Assembly: GCF_004138485.1 (NCBI RefSeq) | Contig: NZ_ML142848.1 | Span: 780,640-844,639, forward strand | DNA: 64,000 bases | From: Peristeroidobacter soli | Lineage (GTDB): Bacteria; Pseudomonadota; Gammaproteobacteria; Steroidobacterales; Steroidobacteraceae | Direction of reading: 5' to 3' | Shown: positions 34,566 to 47,566 of the stretch, in pieces | How the letters are laid out: every line of letters begins with the position of its first letter | Numbering within the stretch: position 1 is the stretch's first letter | The notes under the pieces: model-generated | What the model was told of the DNA's origin: nothing | Databases searched by the model: none | Seen by the model: the letters and a program-made list of their open reading frames with translations, nothing else | Made by a program: the position numbers and the translations under genes

Positions 34566-36119
34566 ATGGAGCCCGCCGCGCAACCGATCTGGACTCCCTC
34601 CCCCGAGCGCGCCCGCAACGCTGCGCTCACCCGCTTCTCTCATTACGTGCAAGAGCGCTACAAGGCGCCGGTGCACGACTACGCCTCGCTGCATCGCTGG
34701 TCGGTCGAGTTTCCCGAGCACTTCTGGAATGCGGTATGGGACTTCTGTGAGATCCGCAGCTCGCAGAACGCACAGCTGACGATCGAAGACGGCGCGCGCA
34801 TGCCCGGCGCCAAATGGTTCGTCGGCGCGCTGCTGAACTACGCCGAGAATTTGATTCCGGTCAGTGACGATTCGATTGCCATCATCTTTCGCAACGAGGC
34901 GGGCCAGCGCCGCGAACTGACCCGCCGCGAGCTACGCAGCGAGGTCGCGCGCGTCGCGGACGGTTTGAAGCAGGCCGGCGTGAAGATGGGCGACCGCGTC
35001 GCCGGTTATCTACCAAACATTCCAGAAGCCGTCATTGCGATGCTGGCCACCACCAGTATCGGCGCCATCTGGTCTTCGTGCCCGGCGGAATTCGACGTCA
35101 GCGCGGTGACGGATCGGTTCGGCCAGATCGAGCCGCGCGTATTGTTTGCTACTGACTCCCTGCCGAGCGTCGCGGCCATGTGCAAACAAATCTCCAGCAT
35201 CGAGCGTGTCGTGCTCGTGCCTTATCTGAATACCGATGCGAAGGCGGATCAGGTCCCACACGGCGTGCTGTTCAGTGAGTTCGGCAGGCCCGACCAGCCA
35301 TTGACCTTCACGCAACTGCCGTTCGAACAGCCGGCATTCATCGTGTATTCGTCCGGCAAGACCGGCGCGCCCAAGTGCATCGTGCACAGCGCTGGCGGCG
35401 CACTGATTCAGCAGAAGAAAGAAAACATGCTGCATTCGGACCTGGGCGCCGAAGACCGATATTTGCATGTCACGACCTGCGGCTCGGCGATGTGGAATAC
35501 GCTTGCGAGCGGACTGGCGACCGGCGCCACCATCGTGCTGTTCGATGGCACGCCATCGCAGTCGGATCCCAAGATTCTGTGGCGCATGGCGGCCGAAGAG
35601 CGCGTGACCATTTTCGGCACGGACCCGGAATTTCTCACGACCTGCGAGCAGCTGGGTTTGCGACCGCGCGAAGAGTTCGACTTGAGCGCGCTGCGGACGG
35701 TGCTATTGACCGGCGCGCCGCCGGGCCCGACTCACTATCGATACGTTTACCGGGACGTGCATCCGGACATCCACCTCGCATCCCTGTCGGACAGCACAGA
35801 CCTCATGACCTGCCTGGGCACGGGCTGCCCGACCCTGCCGGTGTACGAAGGCGAGATGCAGGCACTCGGCCTGGGAATGAAAGTGCAAGTGTTCGACGCT
35901 GCGGGTAAAGCGCTGATCGGCCAGCAGGGCGAATTGGTGTGCAGCCAGCCGTTCCCGTCCCTGCCGGAAGGCTTCTGGGGCGATGCGCCGACCGACGCTC
36001 TGGTGACCACTTATTTCTCGCGCTACCCGAATGTCTGGTGGCACGGCGAGCTGGCCACCATCACGCCCCGGGGTGGCCTGATCGTGCATGATCGCCCGGA
36101 ATCGCCCGGCCGGAACTGA
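34566..36119 (+). CDS. Truncated, motif-degenerate acetoacetyl-CoA synthetase-like protein
   Basis: A 517-residue relative of acetoacetyl-CoA synthetase (about 650 residues). The N-terminal domain is clear: SLHRWSVEFPEHFWNAVWDF, GAKWFVGALLNYAENL, YLPNIPEAVIAMLATTSIGAIWSSC. But the phosphate-loop SGTTG is SGKTG (263-267), the SGGTD motif is SDSTD (408-412), and the ribose-binding HGD is HGE (493-495). The protein stops at HDRPESPGRN, where functional enzymes read through the GRSDATL hinge into the C-terminal domain with the catalytic lysine, which is missing. Activity as a CoA ligase is therefore unlikely. The frame is otherwise uninterrupted over 1.5 kb, so it may be an old pseudogene in progress or a repurposed protein. 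Its ribosome site is weak. Confidence 0.8.
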   Translation: MEPAAQPIWTPSPERARNAALTRFSHYVQERYKAPVHDYASLHRWSVEFPEHFWNAVWDFCEIRSSQNAQLTIEDGARMPGAKWFVGALLNYAENLIPVSDDSIAIIFRNEAGQRRELTRRELRSEVARVADGLKQAGVKMGDRVAGYLPNIPEAVIAMLATTSIGAIWSSCPAEFDVSAVTDRFGQIEPRVLFATDSLPSVAAMCKQISSIERVVLVPYLNTDAKADQVPHGVLFSEFGRPDQPLTFTQLPFEQPAFIVYSSGKTGAPKCIVHSAGGALIQQKKENMLHSDLGAEDRYLHVTTCGSAMWNTLASGLATGATIVLFDGTPSQSDPKILWRMAAEERVTIFGTDPEFLTTCEQLGLRPREEFDLSALRTVLLTGAPPGPTHYRYVYRDVHPDIHLASLSDSTDLMTCLGTGCPTLPVYEGEMQALGLGMKVQVFDAAGKALIGQQGELVCSQPFPSLPEGFWGDAPTDALVTTYFSRYPNVWWHGELATITPRGGLIVHDRPESPGRN

Positions 36120-36166
36120 AGCTCGGTTACTATGGGCGCCGACAGGATCTCGCGAAAGCTTCAGCA

Positions 36167-37276
36167 GTGCCCGACCACCTTACGCCCGCCACCACCGTCG
36201 CCGCCCTCTACCAACGCGAATGCGCCCGCCTCGGGTATCAACGTGATCCCGTGCAGGAGCGCGTCGTCGCCTTGCTGGACAATCTGCGGGAGCGGCTGAT
36301 CGCTCCACAGCCCAAGGGAGGCCTGCTCAAAGGCCTGTTGTCGCGCAAGGAACATCGGCTGCAAAAGGGTCTGTACCTCTGGGGCGGCGTCGGTCGCGGC
36401 AAGACCTGGCTGATGGACCTGTTCTATCAGAGCCTGCCGTTCAAGGAGCGCCAGCGCAGCCATTTCCACCGTTTCATGCAGTCGGTGCACGACGAGCTGA
36501 AGAAACATCAGGACCGCGCCGATCCGCTGGAACTGATCGCCGAGAAGATCGCGAAGAAGACTCGCATCATCTGTTTCGATGAGTTCTTTGTCTCCGACAT
36601 CGCGGACGCGATGTTGCTCGGCACGTTGTTTGGCGCGCTGTTCCAGCGCGGTGTCACGTTGGTGGCAACGTCGAACGTGGAGCCCGACAATCTCTACAAG
36701 GAAGGTCTGCAGCGCGCCCGCTTCGTGCCAGCGATCAAGTTGTTGAAAGAGCACACCCAGGTCGTGCACGTCGACAGCAAGACCGACTATCGCCTGCGCC
36801 TGCTGGAACGAGCGACGACGTGGTTCGATTCGCAGGATGCGAAAACCACCCCGGCACTGGTGAACCTGTTCGAAGCGATGGCAGGTGAACCCGGAGCGGC
36901 CGATGCGACGCTGACGTTGAATCATCGCCGCCTGCACGCCCGGCGCCATGCGGGCGATGTCATCTGGTTCACGTTCAAGGAACTCTGTGACGGCCCGCGC
37001 GGCCAGGCGGACTACATCGAGATCGCCCGTTGTTATCACACGGTGTTCGTCAGCGACATTCCGGCGCTCGGCGTGGAATCGGAGAATCAGACGCGACGGT
37101 TCATCACGATGGTCGATGAGTTCTACGACCGCGCCGTCAAACTGATCATCTCAGCCGAGAAGCCGGTGATCGATCTGTATCACGGCGCGAAGCTGAAGTT
37201 TGAATTCGAGCGTACGCAGAGCCGGCTGATCGAGATGCAGTCGCAGGAATACCTGGCGCGGCCGCATCAGCCCTGA
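36167..37276 (+). CDS. zapE: Cell division protein ZapE (AFG1-like ATPase)
   Basis: A 369-residue P-loop ATPase. Walker A GGVGRGKT is at residues 73-80 (GLYLWGGVGRGKTWLMDLF), Walker B is IICFDEFFVSDIADAM and the sensor region TLVATSNVEPDNLY follows; the C-terminal AFG1 signature includes RFITMVDEFYDRAVKL. In E. coli ZapE associates with the Z-ring under stress. Start GTG 36167. It converges on the TPR gene over a 117-bp gap that holds no clear terminator. Confidence 0.95.
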   Translation: MPDHLTPATTVAALYQRECARLGYQRDPVQERVVALLDNLRERLIAPQPKGGLLKGLLSRKEHRLQKGLYLWGGVGRGKTWLMDLFYQSLPFKERQRSHFHRFMQSVHDELKKHQDRADPLELIAEKIAKKTRIICFDEFFVSDIADAMLLGTLFGALFQRGVTLVATSNVEPDNLYKEGLQRARFVPAIKLLKEHTQVVHVDSKTDYRLRLLERATTWFDSQDAKTTPALVNLFEAMAGEPGAADATLTLNHRRLHARRHAGDVIWFTFKELCDGPRGQADYIEIARCYHTVFVSDIPALGVESENQTRRFITMVDEFYDRAVKLIISAEKPVIDLYHGAKLKFEFERTQSRLIEMQSQEYLARPHQP

Positions 37277-37393
37277 GCCTCCAAACCACGCCGCCGGCCC
37301 AAGCGCCAACGGCTGCTCAAAGACCGAATTATCTCGAACCTGAAGGCCCGATCCTTCAGAGCGCCCCTGAGTCAAAGCGCTTCGCGAGGATAA

Positions 37394-38812
37394 TCAGCCC
37401 GACAGCGCCATCGTCCGCTGCGGCATGAACTGCGCCTTGCGACGAGTCTCCGCGCTCTCCATCGCGCGGGTCGCGGCACTCGTATCGCCACCCAACTGCA
37501 TCACTCGCGCGGTCAGCTGCCAATTCGACGGGCTCGACGGCTTCAACTGAGTCCGCTCGGCGATCAGCGCACGCGCCAGCCGGATCTGATCCGACCGCAG
37601 CGCCGCCTCGACCAACGTGAGATGAATCAGATCGCGTTGCGCATTGCTGCCCCCGAAGCGGTTCGCAATGGTTCGAATCGCCAGCAGTCGGCGTACCACA
37701 TCGGAATATCGGCGATCCGAGAATGACACCAGCGCCTTGGCAAGCGGCAAGCCCACCTCGCGAGTCATCATGGCGTTGGTATCCGTACCCGTGCACTTCT
37801 GCTCCATCGCCGCGATCGTCCGTTGCGCCAGATCCGTTCGCTCCGCTCCGACGAATGCCATGACGGCATGCGCGTCATTGAACGCGTAATACGCATGATC
37901 GACGAACGGCTCCCAGGTACTGGCCAGGGCGCCCCAGCGATTGCCTACGTCGACCCCGCGCAACTGCAGCCGCCAGAGCATCGCCGACGCGTCGATCATT
38001 TCCAGCGGCACCTGCGACGGCGCCGGACGAATGCGACGGTCATAGAGATCCAGCACCTGAGCGACGTTGCCCGCGTCGAGATGAAACAACCCGAGATGCC
38101 ACCAGTTGTGGAACGCCAGGCCGTTGTTGTCCGCCCAGTCCCGCTCACGCGAGGTGAGGAAATCGATGCCTTCGCGAATGCGGCCTTGCATCTCCATCAC
38201 ATGAGTGACGGCGTGCACGCCCCACGCATCGACCGGATTGATCTCCAGGGCACGGCGACCGATGTCTTCGGCGCGCGAATACAACCCGGTTTCCTCCAGT
38301 CCAAACGCATACATTCCGAGTACATAGTTATAACCCGGCGCGCTCGTGTCCCATTCGGGCAACACTTGAGCCACGCGATCGCGCAGCATGGTGCTGGAGC
38401 CCATAAAGAAATCGCCGACGTGCGCTACCTGTAGTGCCAGCAGGTCCCGCGGATATTCCAACAGGATGTCGCCGTACCGACGGATCGAGCCGGCGAAATC
38501 GCCATGCAGCCAGGAGCGTGCCGCGGCGGCGTGGGCCCGCTCACGATCGTTAGCTCGCCGGCCCAACGATTCGATGGCTTCGATACTTTCCGTCAGCAGT
38601 GGCACCCCCATGCGATCGGTGGCCATGATCATCAGCCCGGCCCGCAGACAATGTCCCATGGCGAAGCCCGGATCGGCCTCGAGCGCGGCCTGGATGCTGG
38701 CCAGCGGGTCGAGCCGGTAGCTCACCGACAGCCCCAGCGCCTGCTCGAACTGTTGCAGCGATGCAGTACTGCGGGTCGAAACCGGGCAACCGCGTGAATC
38801 TCGAAGCGACAT
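37394..38812 (-). CDS. Tetratricopeptide-repeat protein, TTC38-like
   Basis: A 472-residue soluble helical-repeat protein. The pattern AWGVHAVTHVMEMQGRIREGIDFL followed by NNGLAFHNWWHLGLFHLDAG resembles the TTC38 family, whose biochemical role is not known. No catalytic motif is evident. The start is ATG 38812, preceded by an AGGAGGAAGG ribosome site; the frame is open 49 codons further upstream but without support. It is divergent from the large BTAD regulator with 173 bp between, so the regulator may control it. Confidence 0.75.
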   Translation of the reverse strand: MSLRDSRGCPVSTRSTASLQQFEQALGLSVSYRLDPLASIQAALEADPGFAMGHCLRAGLMIMATDRMGVPLLTESIEAIESLGRRANDRERAHAAAARSWLHGDFAGSIRRYGDILLEYPRDLLALQVAHVGDFFMGSSTMLRDRVAQVLPEWDTSAPGYNYVLGMYAFGLEETGLYSRAEDIGRRALEINPVDAWGVHAVTHVMEMQGRIREGIDFLTSRERDWADNNGLAFHNWWHLGLFHLDAGNVAQVLDLYDRRIRPAPSQVPLEMIDASAMLWRLQLRGVDVGNRWGALASTWEPFVDHAYYAFNDAHAVMAFVGAERTDLAQRTIAAMEQKCTGTDTNAMMTREVGLPLAKALVSFSDRRYSDVVRRLLAIRTIANRFGGSNAQRDLIHLTLVEAALRSDQIRLARALIAERTQLKPSSPSNWQLTARVMQLGGDTSAATRAMESAETRRKAQFMPQRTMALSG

Positions 38813-38881
38813 GACCTTCCTCCTGGGGTAAGTACTTGGGGGCGCCCCTTCATGGGGCCTATTTGTACCGAGCCCTCGTGA

Positions 38882-38918
38882 GTCGAAGGTCTCGACAGCC
38901 GTGAAAAAAGCGTGAAAA
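38882..38918. promoter_or_regulatory. Candidate BTAD-regulator binding region in the divergent gap
   Basis: Two identical heptamers GTGAAAA (38901-38907 and 38912-38918) are spaced by 4 bp, an 11-bp period as known for SARP-type regulators. Just beside them is an inverted repeat GTCGA-N5-TCGAC (38882-38896). Both lie between the TPR gene and the BTAD regulator. No good -10 box is placed relative to them, so the call is tentative. Confidence 0.35.
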
Positions 38919-38985
38919 TGTCGCCCCCGGCCCGCCGATTCCGATTGGTACAGCGTCACAACCAGAATTCAGCGCCAGATCCGTC

Positions 38986-41900
38986 GTGAGTGAACTAACG
39001 TTACAAGTGCTCGGGTCATTTCACGTCCGCGACGCGAGCGGCGGCGAAGTCCGCATTGCCTCCCGCAAAGGTCGCGCCCTGCTCGCCTATCTGGCCCTGC
39101 GTCCCGGTGAATCTCACAGCCGCGACCGCCTGGCCACGTTGCTTTGGGAAGATGCCGACGAGGAGCTGGCACGCACCAGCTTGCGTCAGGCACTGGCCGC
39201 GCTTCGAAAATCACTGCCGTCCGGGGCGCAGGCGGCGTTGCTGGCCGATACTGAGACCGTAGGCGTCGATGCCGGATTGCTACAAAGTGACATCGGCGCC
39301 TTCCGCGACTCCCTGCTCGCCGGCACGCGCACTTCGTTACAAGACGCGATCAATCACTATCGCGGCGATTTGTTGGATGGCTTCGACGCGCGCTCCACTG
39401 CCTTCGATGAATGGCTGAGCAGCGAGCGCAGCGCTCTGCGCAAACAGATGAGTGAGGCCCTGCAGCGGCTCACCGATCTGTGCGTGGCATCGGAAGACAA
39501 CGACGGCGCGCTGACCGCATCCATCAAGCTCGTCTCTCTGGAGCCCCTGAACGAAGCCGCTCACCGGCGCATCATGGAGCTGCAGGCAAGGCGCAACTCC
39601 TACGCTGAAGCGCTCCGACAGTACCGCGTGTGCCGCGATGTGCTGCGCCGGGAACTGGATGTTTCTCCCGAGGCGGCCACCGACCAGTTGTATCGAGAAC
39701 TGATGCGTAAACGTCGCGCGGCGGTTTCTGAGCCCGTGGACGGCGAGTCGTTCATCGATGAGCCGGCTGAAGCAGCGCCGGCACCGGCAGCGCGCCAGGA
39801 ACTCCGCCCCAGCCTGCGTGACGCGACGATCTTCGTCGCCCGCCTCGAAGGCTTACTGGAAACAGAGGCTCGACTCGATCCCGAAGAAGCGCATTTGCTG
39901 TCGAATGAGTTTCAGTGCCGAGTGCAGAGTGCGGTCCGGGAATTCGGCGGGCTGGCGGATCGACGCGTCGGCTCGAACGTCATGGCGGCCTTCGGCATTC
40001 CTCATTCCTACGGAAACGAAGCTGAACGCGCCGCACGAGCCGCGCTGATGTTACGTGACATGGTGAACGCGAAGCCGTGGCCTGTGCCCGGCTCGATGGC
40101 ACTGCGCATCGGCATCGCTCAGGGACAAATCCTCTGCGGCACCGAAGTGTTTCCTCTGAGCGGACGGCCCACGCACGAAGCGCACATTCTTGCCGCTCAA
40201 GCCCAGGACGGCGAAGTACTGATTTCGGAGGACATTCGCCAGTCGCTGGGTGAGCGCGTCAGCACTCAACGCGTCGGAGCGGCGATGCAAGCCCATTCCG
40301 AACCGGTGAATGCCTGGGCATTGAATGCCATCGGCGCCGAAAGCGGCACGACTGCACAGCCGTTTGTGGGTCGCCGCCCCGAGCTGGCGATGATTCTCGC
40401 ATCGCTGGATCGATGCATGTCGAGCCGACATGGCCGTGCCATCGTGGTGCGCGGTGAAGCGGGTATCGGCAAGACGCGACTGGTCGATGCGGTCCGCAGT
40501 ACCGCCGTCGAGCGCGGCGTCGGCGTGCACTCGGCACAGATCTTCGATTTCGGCCAGTCTCCGGGCCGGCGCCCGATCACCATGCTCGCTCTGAGTCTGC
40601 TCGGCATTCGTGCCGACGCGCCCGCTACCGAACGCAAGGCGGCCGTGCAACGAATGGCGGCATCGCGAGGCGGCAATATCGATCAAATCATTTTCCTGAG
40701 CGACCTGATCGATGCGCCGCTGGATCCGGAGCTGGCGGCACTGGAAAAAGCGATGGAAGTCGCCACGCGTCAGCGAGGCCGCACGCTTGCACTCGCGCAG
40801 ATCATTGAAACGGCAGCACAGCGCTCGCCACAATTGCTGATCGTCGAAGATGTGCACTGGGCGGACACCGATGAGCTGGCGCGACTCGGAGAGATCGCAG
40901 CCGTGGTCGCGAACTGCCAGATTCTGTTCATCATGACGACGCGCCCCGAAGGCGATCCGATCAGCGCGAGCTGGCGCGCTCGTGCGCGCGGTTGCCCGGT
41001 AACGACGGTCGACCTCGCTCCGCTGGCAGAAGACGAAGCCCAGGAGCTGGCCGCACACTATCCCGAGCTGTCGAGCGAGACGATCCAGGAATGTATCGTG
41101 CGCGCCGAGGGCTATCCGTTGTTTCTGGATCAGCTGTTGCGCTCGGCCAGTGCCGGCCAGCATGCATTGCCAGGATCGGTGCGTTCGTTGGTGCTGTCGC
41201 GTGCGGACAGCTTATCTCCGCTGGATCACCTGGCGCTCGAAGCCGCGGCCGTGCTCGGCCAGCGCACCGAACTGGCGATCATTCGCCGCATGATCGAAGA
41301 CGAGAGTTACGAGCCGGAGAAGCTGATCGCCACCACGCTGGTTCGCAGTGATGGCGTCGAGCTGGAGTTTGCTCACGCGCTGTTCCGTGACGCGATTTAT
41401 GAGTCGACGCTGAAATCGCAGCGACGCGCCCTGCATCGAGTCGCAGCCGCCTGGTTCGGATCACGCGATCTCTCGTTACACGCGGAGCACCTGGCAGCTG
41501 CCGATGACGACGGCGCCGCCGAGGCTTACCTAAGAGCTGCCGAGGCCGAGCGTACGTTGCTTCGTTACGAACGAGCGCTCAACCTTGCGAACAAGGCCAG
41601 CGCCGTCGCGCGCGAGCCGATGATGCTGCACAGGACGAGCGTGCTGCTCGGCGAACTGCTCCTGCATCTGGGCCGGACTCACGATGCTCTAGCGGCATTC
41701 CGGGAGGCGCTGGACTTCGCCATCGACCAGAGCGGTCATGGCGCCGCGTGGCTCGGCATTTCCTCCGCTCTGCGCATCATGGACCGCTACGAAGAGGCGC
41801 TCGAAGCATTGGAGCGCGCGCAGAACATCTTCGGCGACACCACCGATGCGCGGACCCGGGCTCGCATGAGCACGCTCCAGGGCAATCTTTATTTTCCGTT

Positions 41901-42864
41901 GGGTCGCTTCGATGCGTGCCTGCAGGCACACCAGAAGGCCTATCAATTTGCCCAGGAAGCAAACTCCCCGGACGAACTGGCGCGAGCGCTCGGCGGCCTG
42001 GGCGACGCTCACTATCAACGCGGCAACTTGCTGACGGCGCGCAAACATTTCGTACAGTGCGTGAAGGAAGCGCGTGAGCACGGCTTGATCGGCGTGCTGC
42101 TCGCGAACTTGCCCATGGTCGGCATTACCCAGGTCTATTGCGGCGAAGTCGCCGCCGGCCGCTCTGCCTTGCAGGAATGCCGGGAGATCGCATGCCGCGT
42201 CGGCGACCTGCGCAGCGAAATGATTTCGGTGTTGTGCCTAACCTCCGGCTTGATCCTGCAAGGTAAGAACGAGGAACGCGCCAACCTGGCCAGACAGGCG
42301 CTGCAACTGGCCAAACAGCTCGGGGCGCGCCGCTTCCATGCCGAGTGTCTGGGCATCCTCGCCAGCTGCATGAGCGAGCCGGAGAGTCGCAACGAGGCTT
42401 TGCAACTGGTCGAGGAAGGACTGCAACTCAGCCGCGAAATGGGCATGTCCTACTGTGGCGCTTCCTTGCTCGGCATATTGGCCCGACTGACGTCCGATCC
42501 GGCGCAACGCGCGGCGGCGCTGGCGGAAGGGGAAACGGTGCTGGCGTCAGGCTGCGTCAGTCACAGCTATTTCGAGTTCTACCATCACGCGATGGAAGTG
42601 AGCATCGAGCAGAGCGCCTGGCAGGCCGCGCGCCGTTACGCAAACGACCTCGCCACTTATACGGCGGCTGAGCCGCTGGCGCCGACGGATCTGCAGAGCG
42701 CGCGGGCACGCCTGTTGGCGGACGTGGGCGAGAACGTCATCACGTCACAAACGCTGCCCGAGCTCGAATCGCTCAAGCAGCGCTGTCATCACATGGACGC
42801 AGTGGCGCTCATCCCGGCGATCGACGCGGCGATCACACTGGTTGGACGAGCGCCGACAGCCTGA
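38986..42864 (+). CDS. Giant BTAD/SARP-type regulator with degenerate cyclase, AAA ATPase and TPR domains
   Basis: A 1292-residue multidomain protein. Residues 1-100 form an OmpR/SARP-like winged helix (LTLQVLGSFHVRDASGGEVRI...KGRALLAYLALRPG...RDRLATLLW), and 100-245 a BTAD domain (ALRQYRVCRDVLRRELDVSPE). Residues 278-430 are a class III cyclase-like domain in which both metal-binding aspartates are replaced (R286 in TIFVARLEGLL, S330 in RRVGSNVMAAFG). A STAND-type ATPase follows, Walker A GEAGIGKT (490-497) and Walker B LLIVEDVHWAD (617-627), then TPR-like repeats to the end. Such proteins sense an unknown signal and control transcription. Start GTG 38986 lacks a strong ribosome site. Divergent from a TPR protein gene. 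Confidence 0.88.
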   Translation: MSELTLQVLGSFHVRDASGGEVRIASRKGRALLAYLALRPGESHSRDRLATLLWEDADEELARTSLRQALAALRKSLPSGAQAALLADTETVGVDAGLLQSDIGAFRDSLLAGTRTSLQDAINHYRGDLLDGFDARSTAFDEWLSSERSALRKQMSEALQRLTDLCVASEDNDGALTASIKLVSLEPLNEAAHRRIMELQARRNSYAEALRQYRVCRDVLRRELDVSPEAATDQLYRELMRKRRAAVSEPVDGESFIDEPAEAAPAPAARQELRPSLRDATIFVARLEGLLETEARLDPEEAHLLSNEFQCRVQSAVREFGGLADRRVGSNVMAAFGIPHSYGNEAERAARAALMLRDMVNAKPWPVPGSMALRIGIAQGQILCGTEVFPLSGRPTHEAHILAAQAQDGEVLISEDIRQSLGERVSTQRVGAAMQAHSEPVNAWALNAIGAESGTTAQPFVGRRPELAMILASLDRCMSSRHGRAIVVRGEAGIGKTRLVDAVRSTAVERGVGVHSAQIFDFGQSPGRRPITMLALSLLGIRADAPATERKAAVQRMAASRGGNIDQIIFLSDLIDAPLDPELAALEKAMEVATRQRGRTLALAQIIETAAQRSPQLLIVEDVHWADTDELARLGEIAAVVANCQILFIMTTRPEGDPISASWRARARGCPVTTVDLAPLAEDEAQELAAHYPELSSETIQECIVRAEGYPLFLDQLLRSASAGQHALPGSVRSLVLSRADSLSPLDHLALEAAAVLGQRTELAIIRRMIEDESYEPEKLIATTLVRSDGVELEFAHALFRDAIYESTLKSQRRALHRVAAAWFGSRDLSLHAEHLAAADDDGAAEAYLRAAEAERTLLRYERALNLANKASAVAREPMMLHRTSVLLGELLLHLGRTHDALAAFREALDFAIDQSGHGAAWLGISSALRIMDRYEEALEALERAQNIFGDTTDARTRARMSTLQGNLYFPLGRFDACLQAHQKAYQFAQEANSPDELARALGGLGDAHYQRGNLLTARKHFVQCVKEAREHGLIGVLLANLPMVGITQVYCGEVAAGRSALQECREIACRVGDLRSEMISVLCLTSGLILQGKNEERANLARQALQLAKQLGARRFHAECLGILASCMSEPESRNEALQLVEEGLQLSREMGMSYCGASLLGILARLTSDPAQRAAALAEGETVLASGCVSHSYFEFYHHAMEVSIEQSAWQAARRYANDLATYTAAEPLAPTDLQSARARLLADVGENVITSQTLPELESLKQRCHHMDAVALIPAIDAAITLVGRAPTA

Positions 42865-42873
42865 CGCGGCCGA

Positions 42874-46593
<3,720 letters not shown>

Positions 46594-46605
46594 GTTTCTT
46601 GTTCC

Positions 46606-47526
46606 TCAACCTGCGGCGGCCTGCGCCAGCACCGGCCGCACGCCGAGCGCATGACAAATGGCATAACTCAGCTCGGCACGATTCAGCGTATAGAAATGGA
46701 ATTCTTCGACGCCGTGCTTCTGCAGCTCCTGCACCTGCTCGATCGCGACGGCTGCAGCGATGAGTCGGCGCGTATCGGCGTCATCATCGAGACCGTCGAA
46801 GCGGTGCGCCAGCCAATCCGGCACGCTGGCTCCGCAACGCTGCGCCATGCGTAGCATCTGCGGGAAACGCGTGATGGGGAGAATGCCGGGGACGATACTG
46901 GCATTGATACCGGCCGCCGCGCATTGATCGCGGAAGCGCAGGAACAGACTCGTATCGAAGAAGAATTGAGTGATCGCGCGATCGGCGCCGGCGTCGATCT
47001 TCGACTTCAGATTGGTCAGCTCGAATTCCGCGCTCGGCGATTCAGGATGCGGCTCCGGATAGGTGGCCACCGAGATCTCGAAGTTGGCGACCGACTTCAA
47101 GCCCTTCACCAGATCGACCGCGTACGGAAAACCCTCCGGGTGCGGAACGTACTTCGTCGCGCCCTGCGGCGGATCACCGCGCAACGCCACGATGTGACGA
47201 ATGCCGTTGGCCCAGTAGTCACGGGCGATATCCAGAATCTCTTCGCGGGGCGCGCCGATGCAGGTCAGATGCGGAGCTGCGGTCAGCGCCGTGTTCTTCT
47301 GAACTTTCGTGACGATGTTGTGTGTACGAGCGCGCGTCGAGCCGTCCGCGCCGTATGTCACGGACACAAACCGCGGCTGCAACGGCGCGAGGCGCTCCAC
47401 GGACTCCCACAACGTCTGCTCCATCGCCTCGTCCTTCGGCGGGAAGAACTCGAACGACACCGTGGGTCGGCCCCGCAGCTTGCTCAAGCTGTTGGCGACC
47501 TGGTCCTTGAGCTTTTCGACTGACAT
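46606..47526 (-). CDS. metF: 5,10-methylenetetrahydrofolate reductase
   Basis: A 306-residue FAD TIM-barrel enzyme that makes the 5-methyl-THF used by MetH. VSFEFFPPKDEAMEQTLW carries the catalytic-type glutamate, FVSVTYGADGSTR and RHIVALRGDPPQG are family motifs, and DRAITQFFFDTSLFLRFRDQC closes the barrel. ATG 47526 with GAGGAAAG upstream was chosen; an in-frame extension of 41 codons overlaps the upstream gene and is rejected. Confidence 0.96.
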   Translation of the reverse strand: MSVEKLKDQVANSLSKLRGRPTVSFEFFPPKDEAMEQTLWESVERLAPLQPRFVSVTYGADGSTRARTHNIVTKVQKNTALTAAPHLTCIGAPREEILDIARDYWANGIRHIVALRGDPPQGATKYVPHPEGFPYAVDLVKGLKSVANFEISVATYPEPHPESPSAEFELTNLKSKIDAGADRAITQFFFDTSLFLRFRDQCAAAGINASIVPGILPITRFPQMLRMAQRCGASVPDWLAHRFDGLDDDADTRRLIAAAVAIEQVQELQKHGVEEFHFYTLNRAELSYAICHALGVRPVLAQAAAG

Positions 47527-47566
47527 GTTTCTTTCCTCAGTTCCTTTCAGTGACTCAGGCGCAGCT

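Noticed and set aside
34566-36119. The possibility that the acetoacetyl-CoA synthetase-like gene is a simple frameshift of an intact gene
   Set aside because: Only 47 bp lie between its stop and the zapE start, so no missing C-terminal domain can be encoded downstream in any frame.
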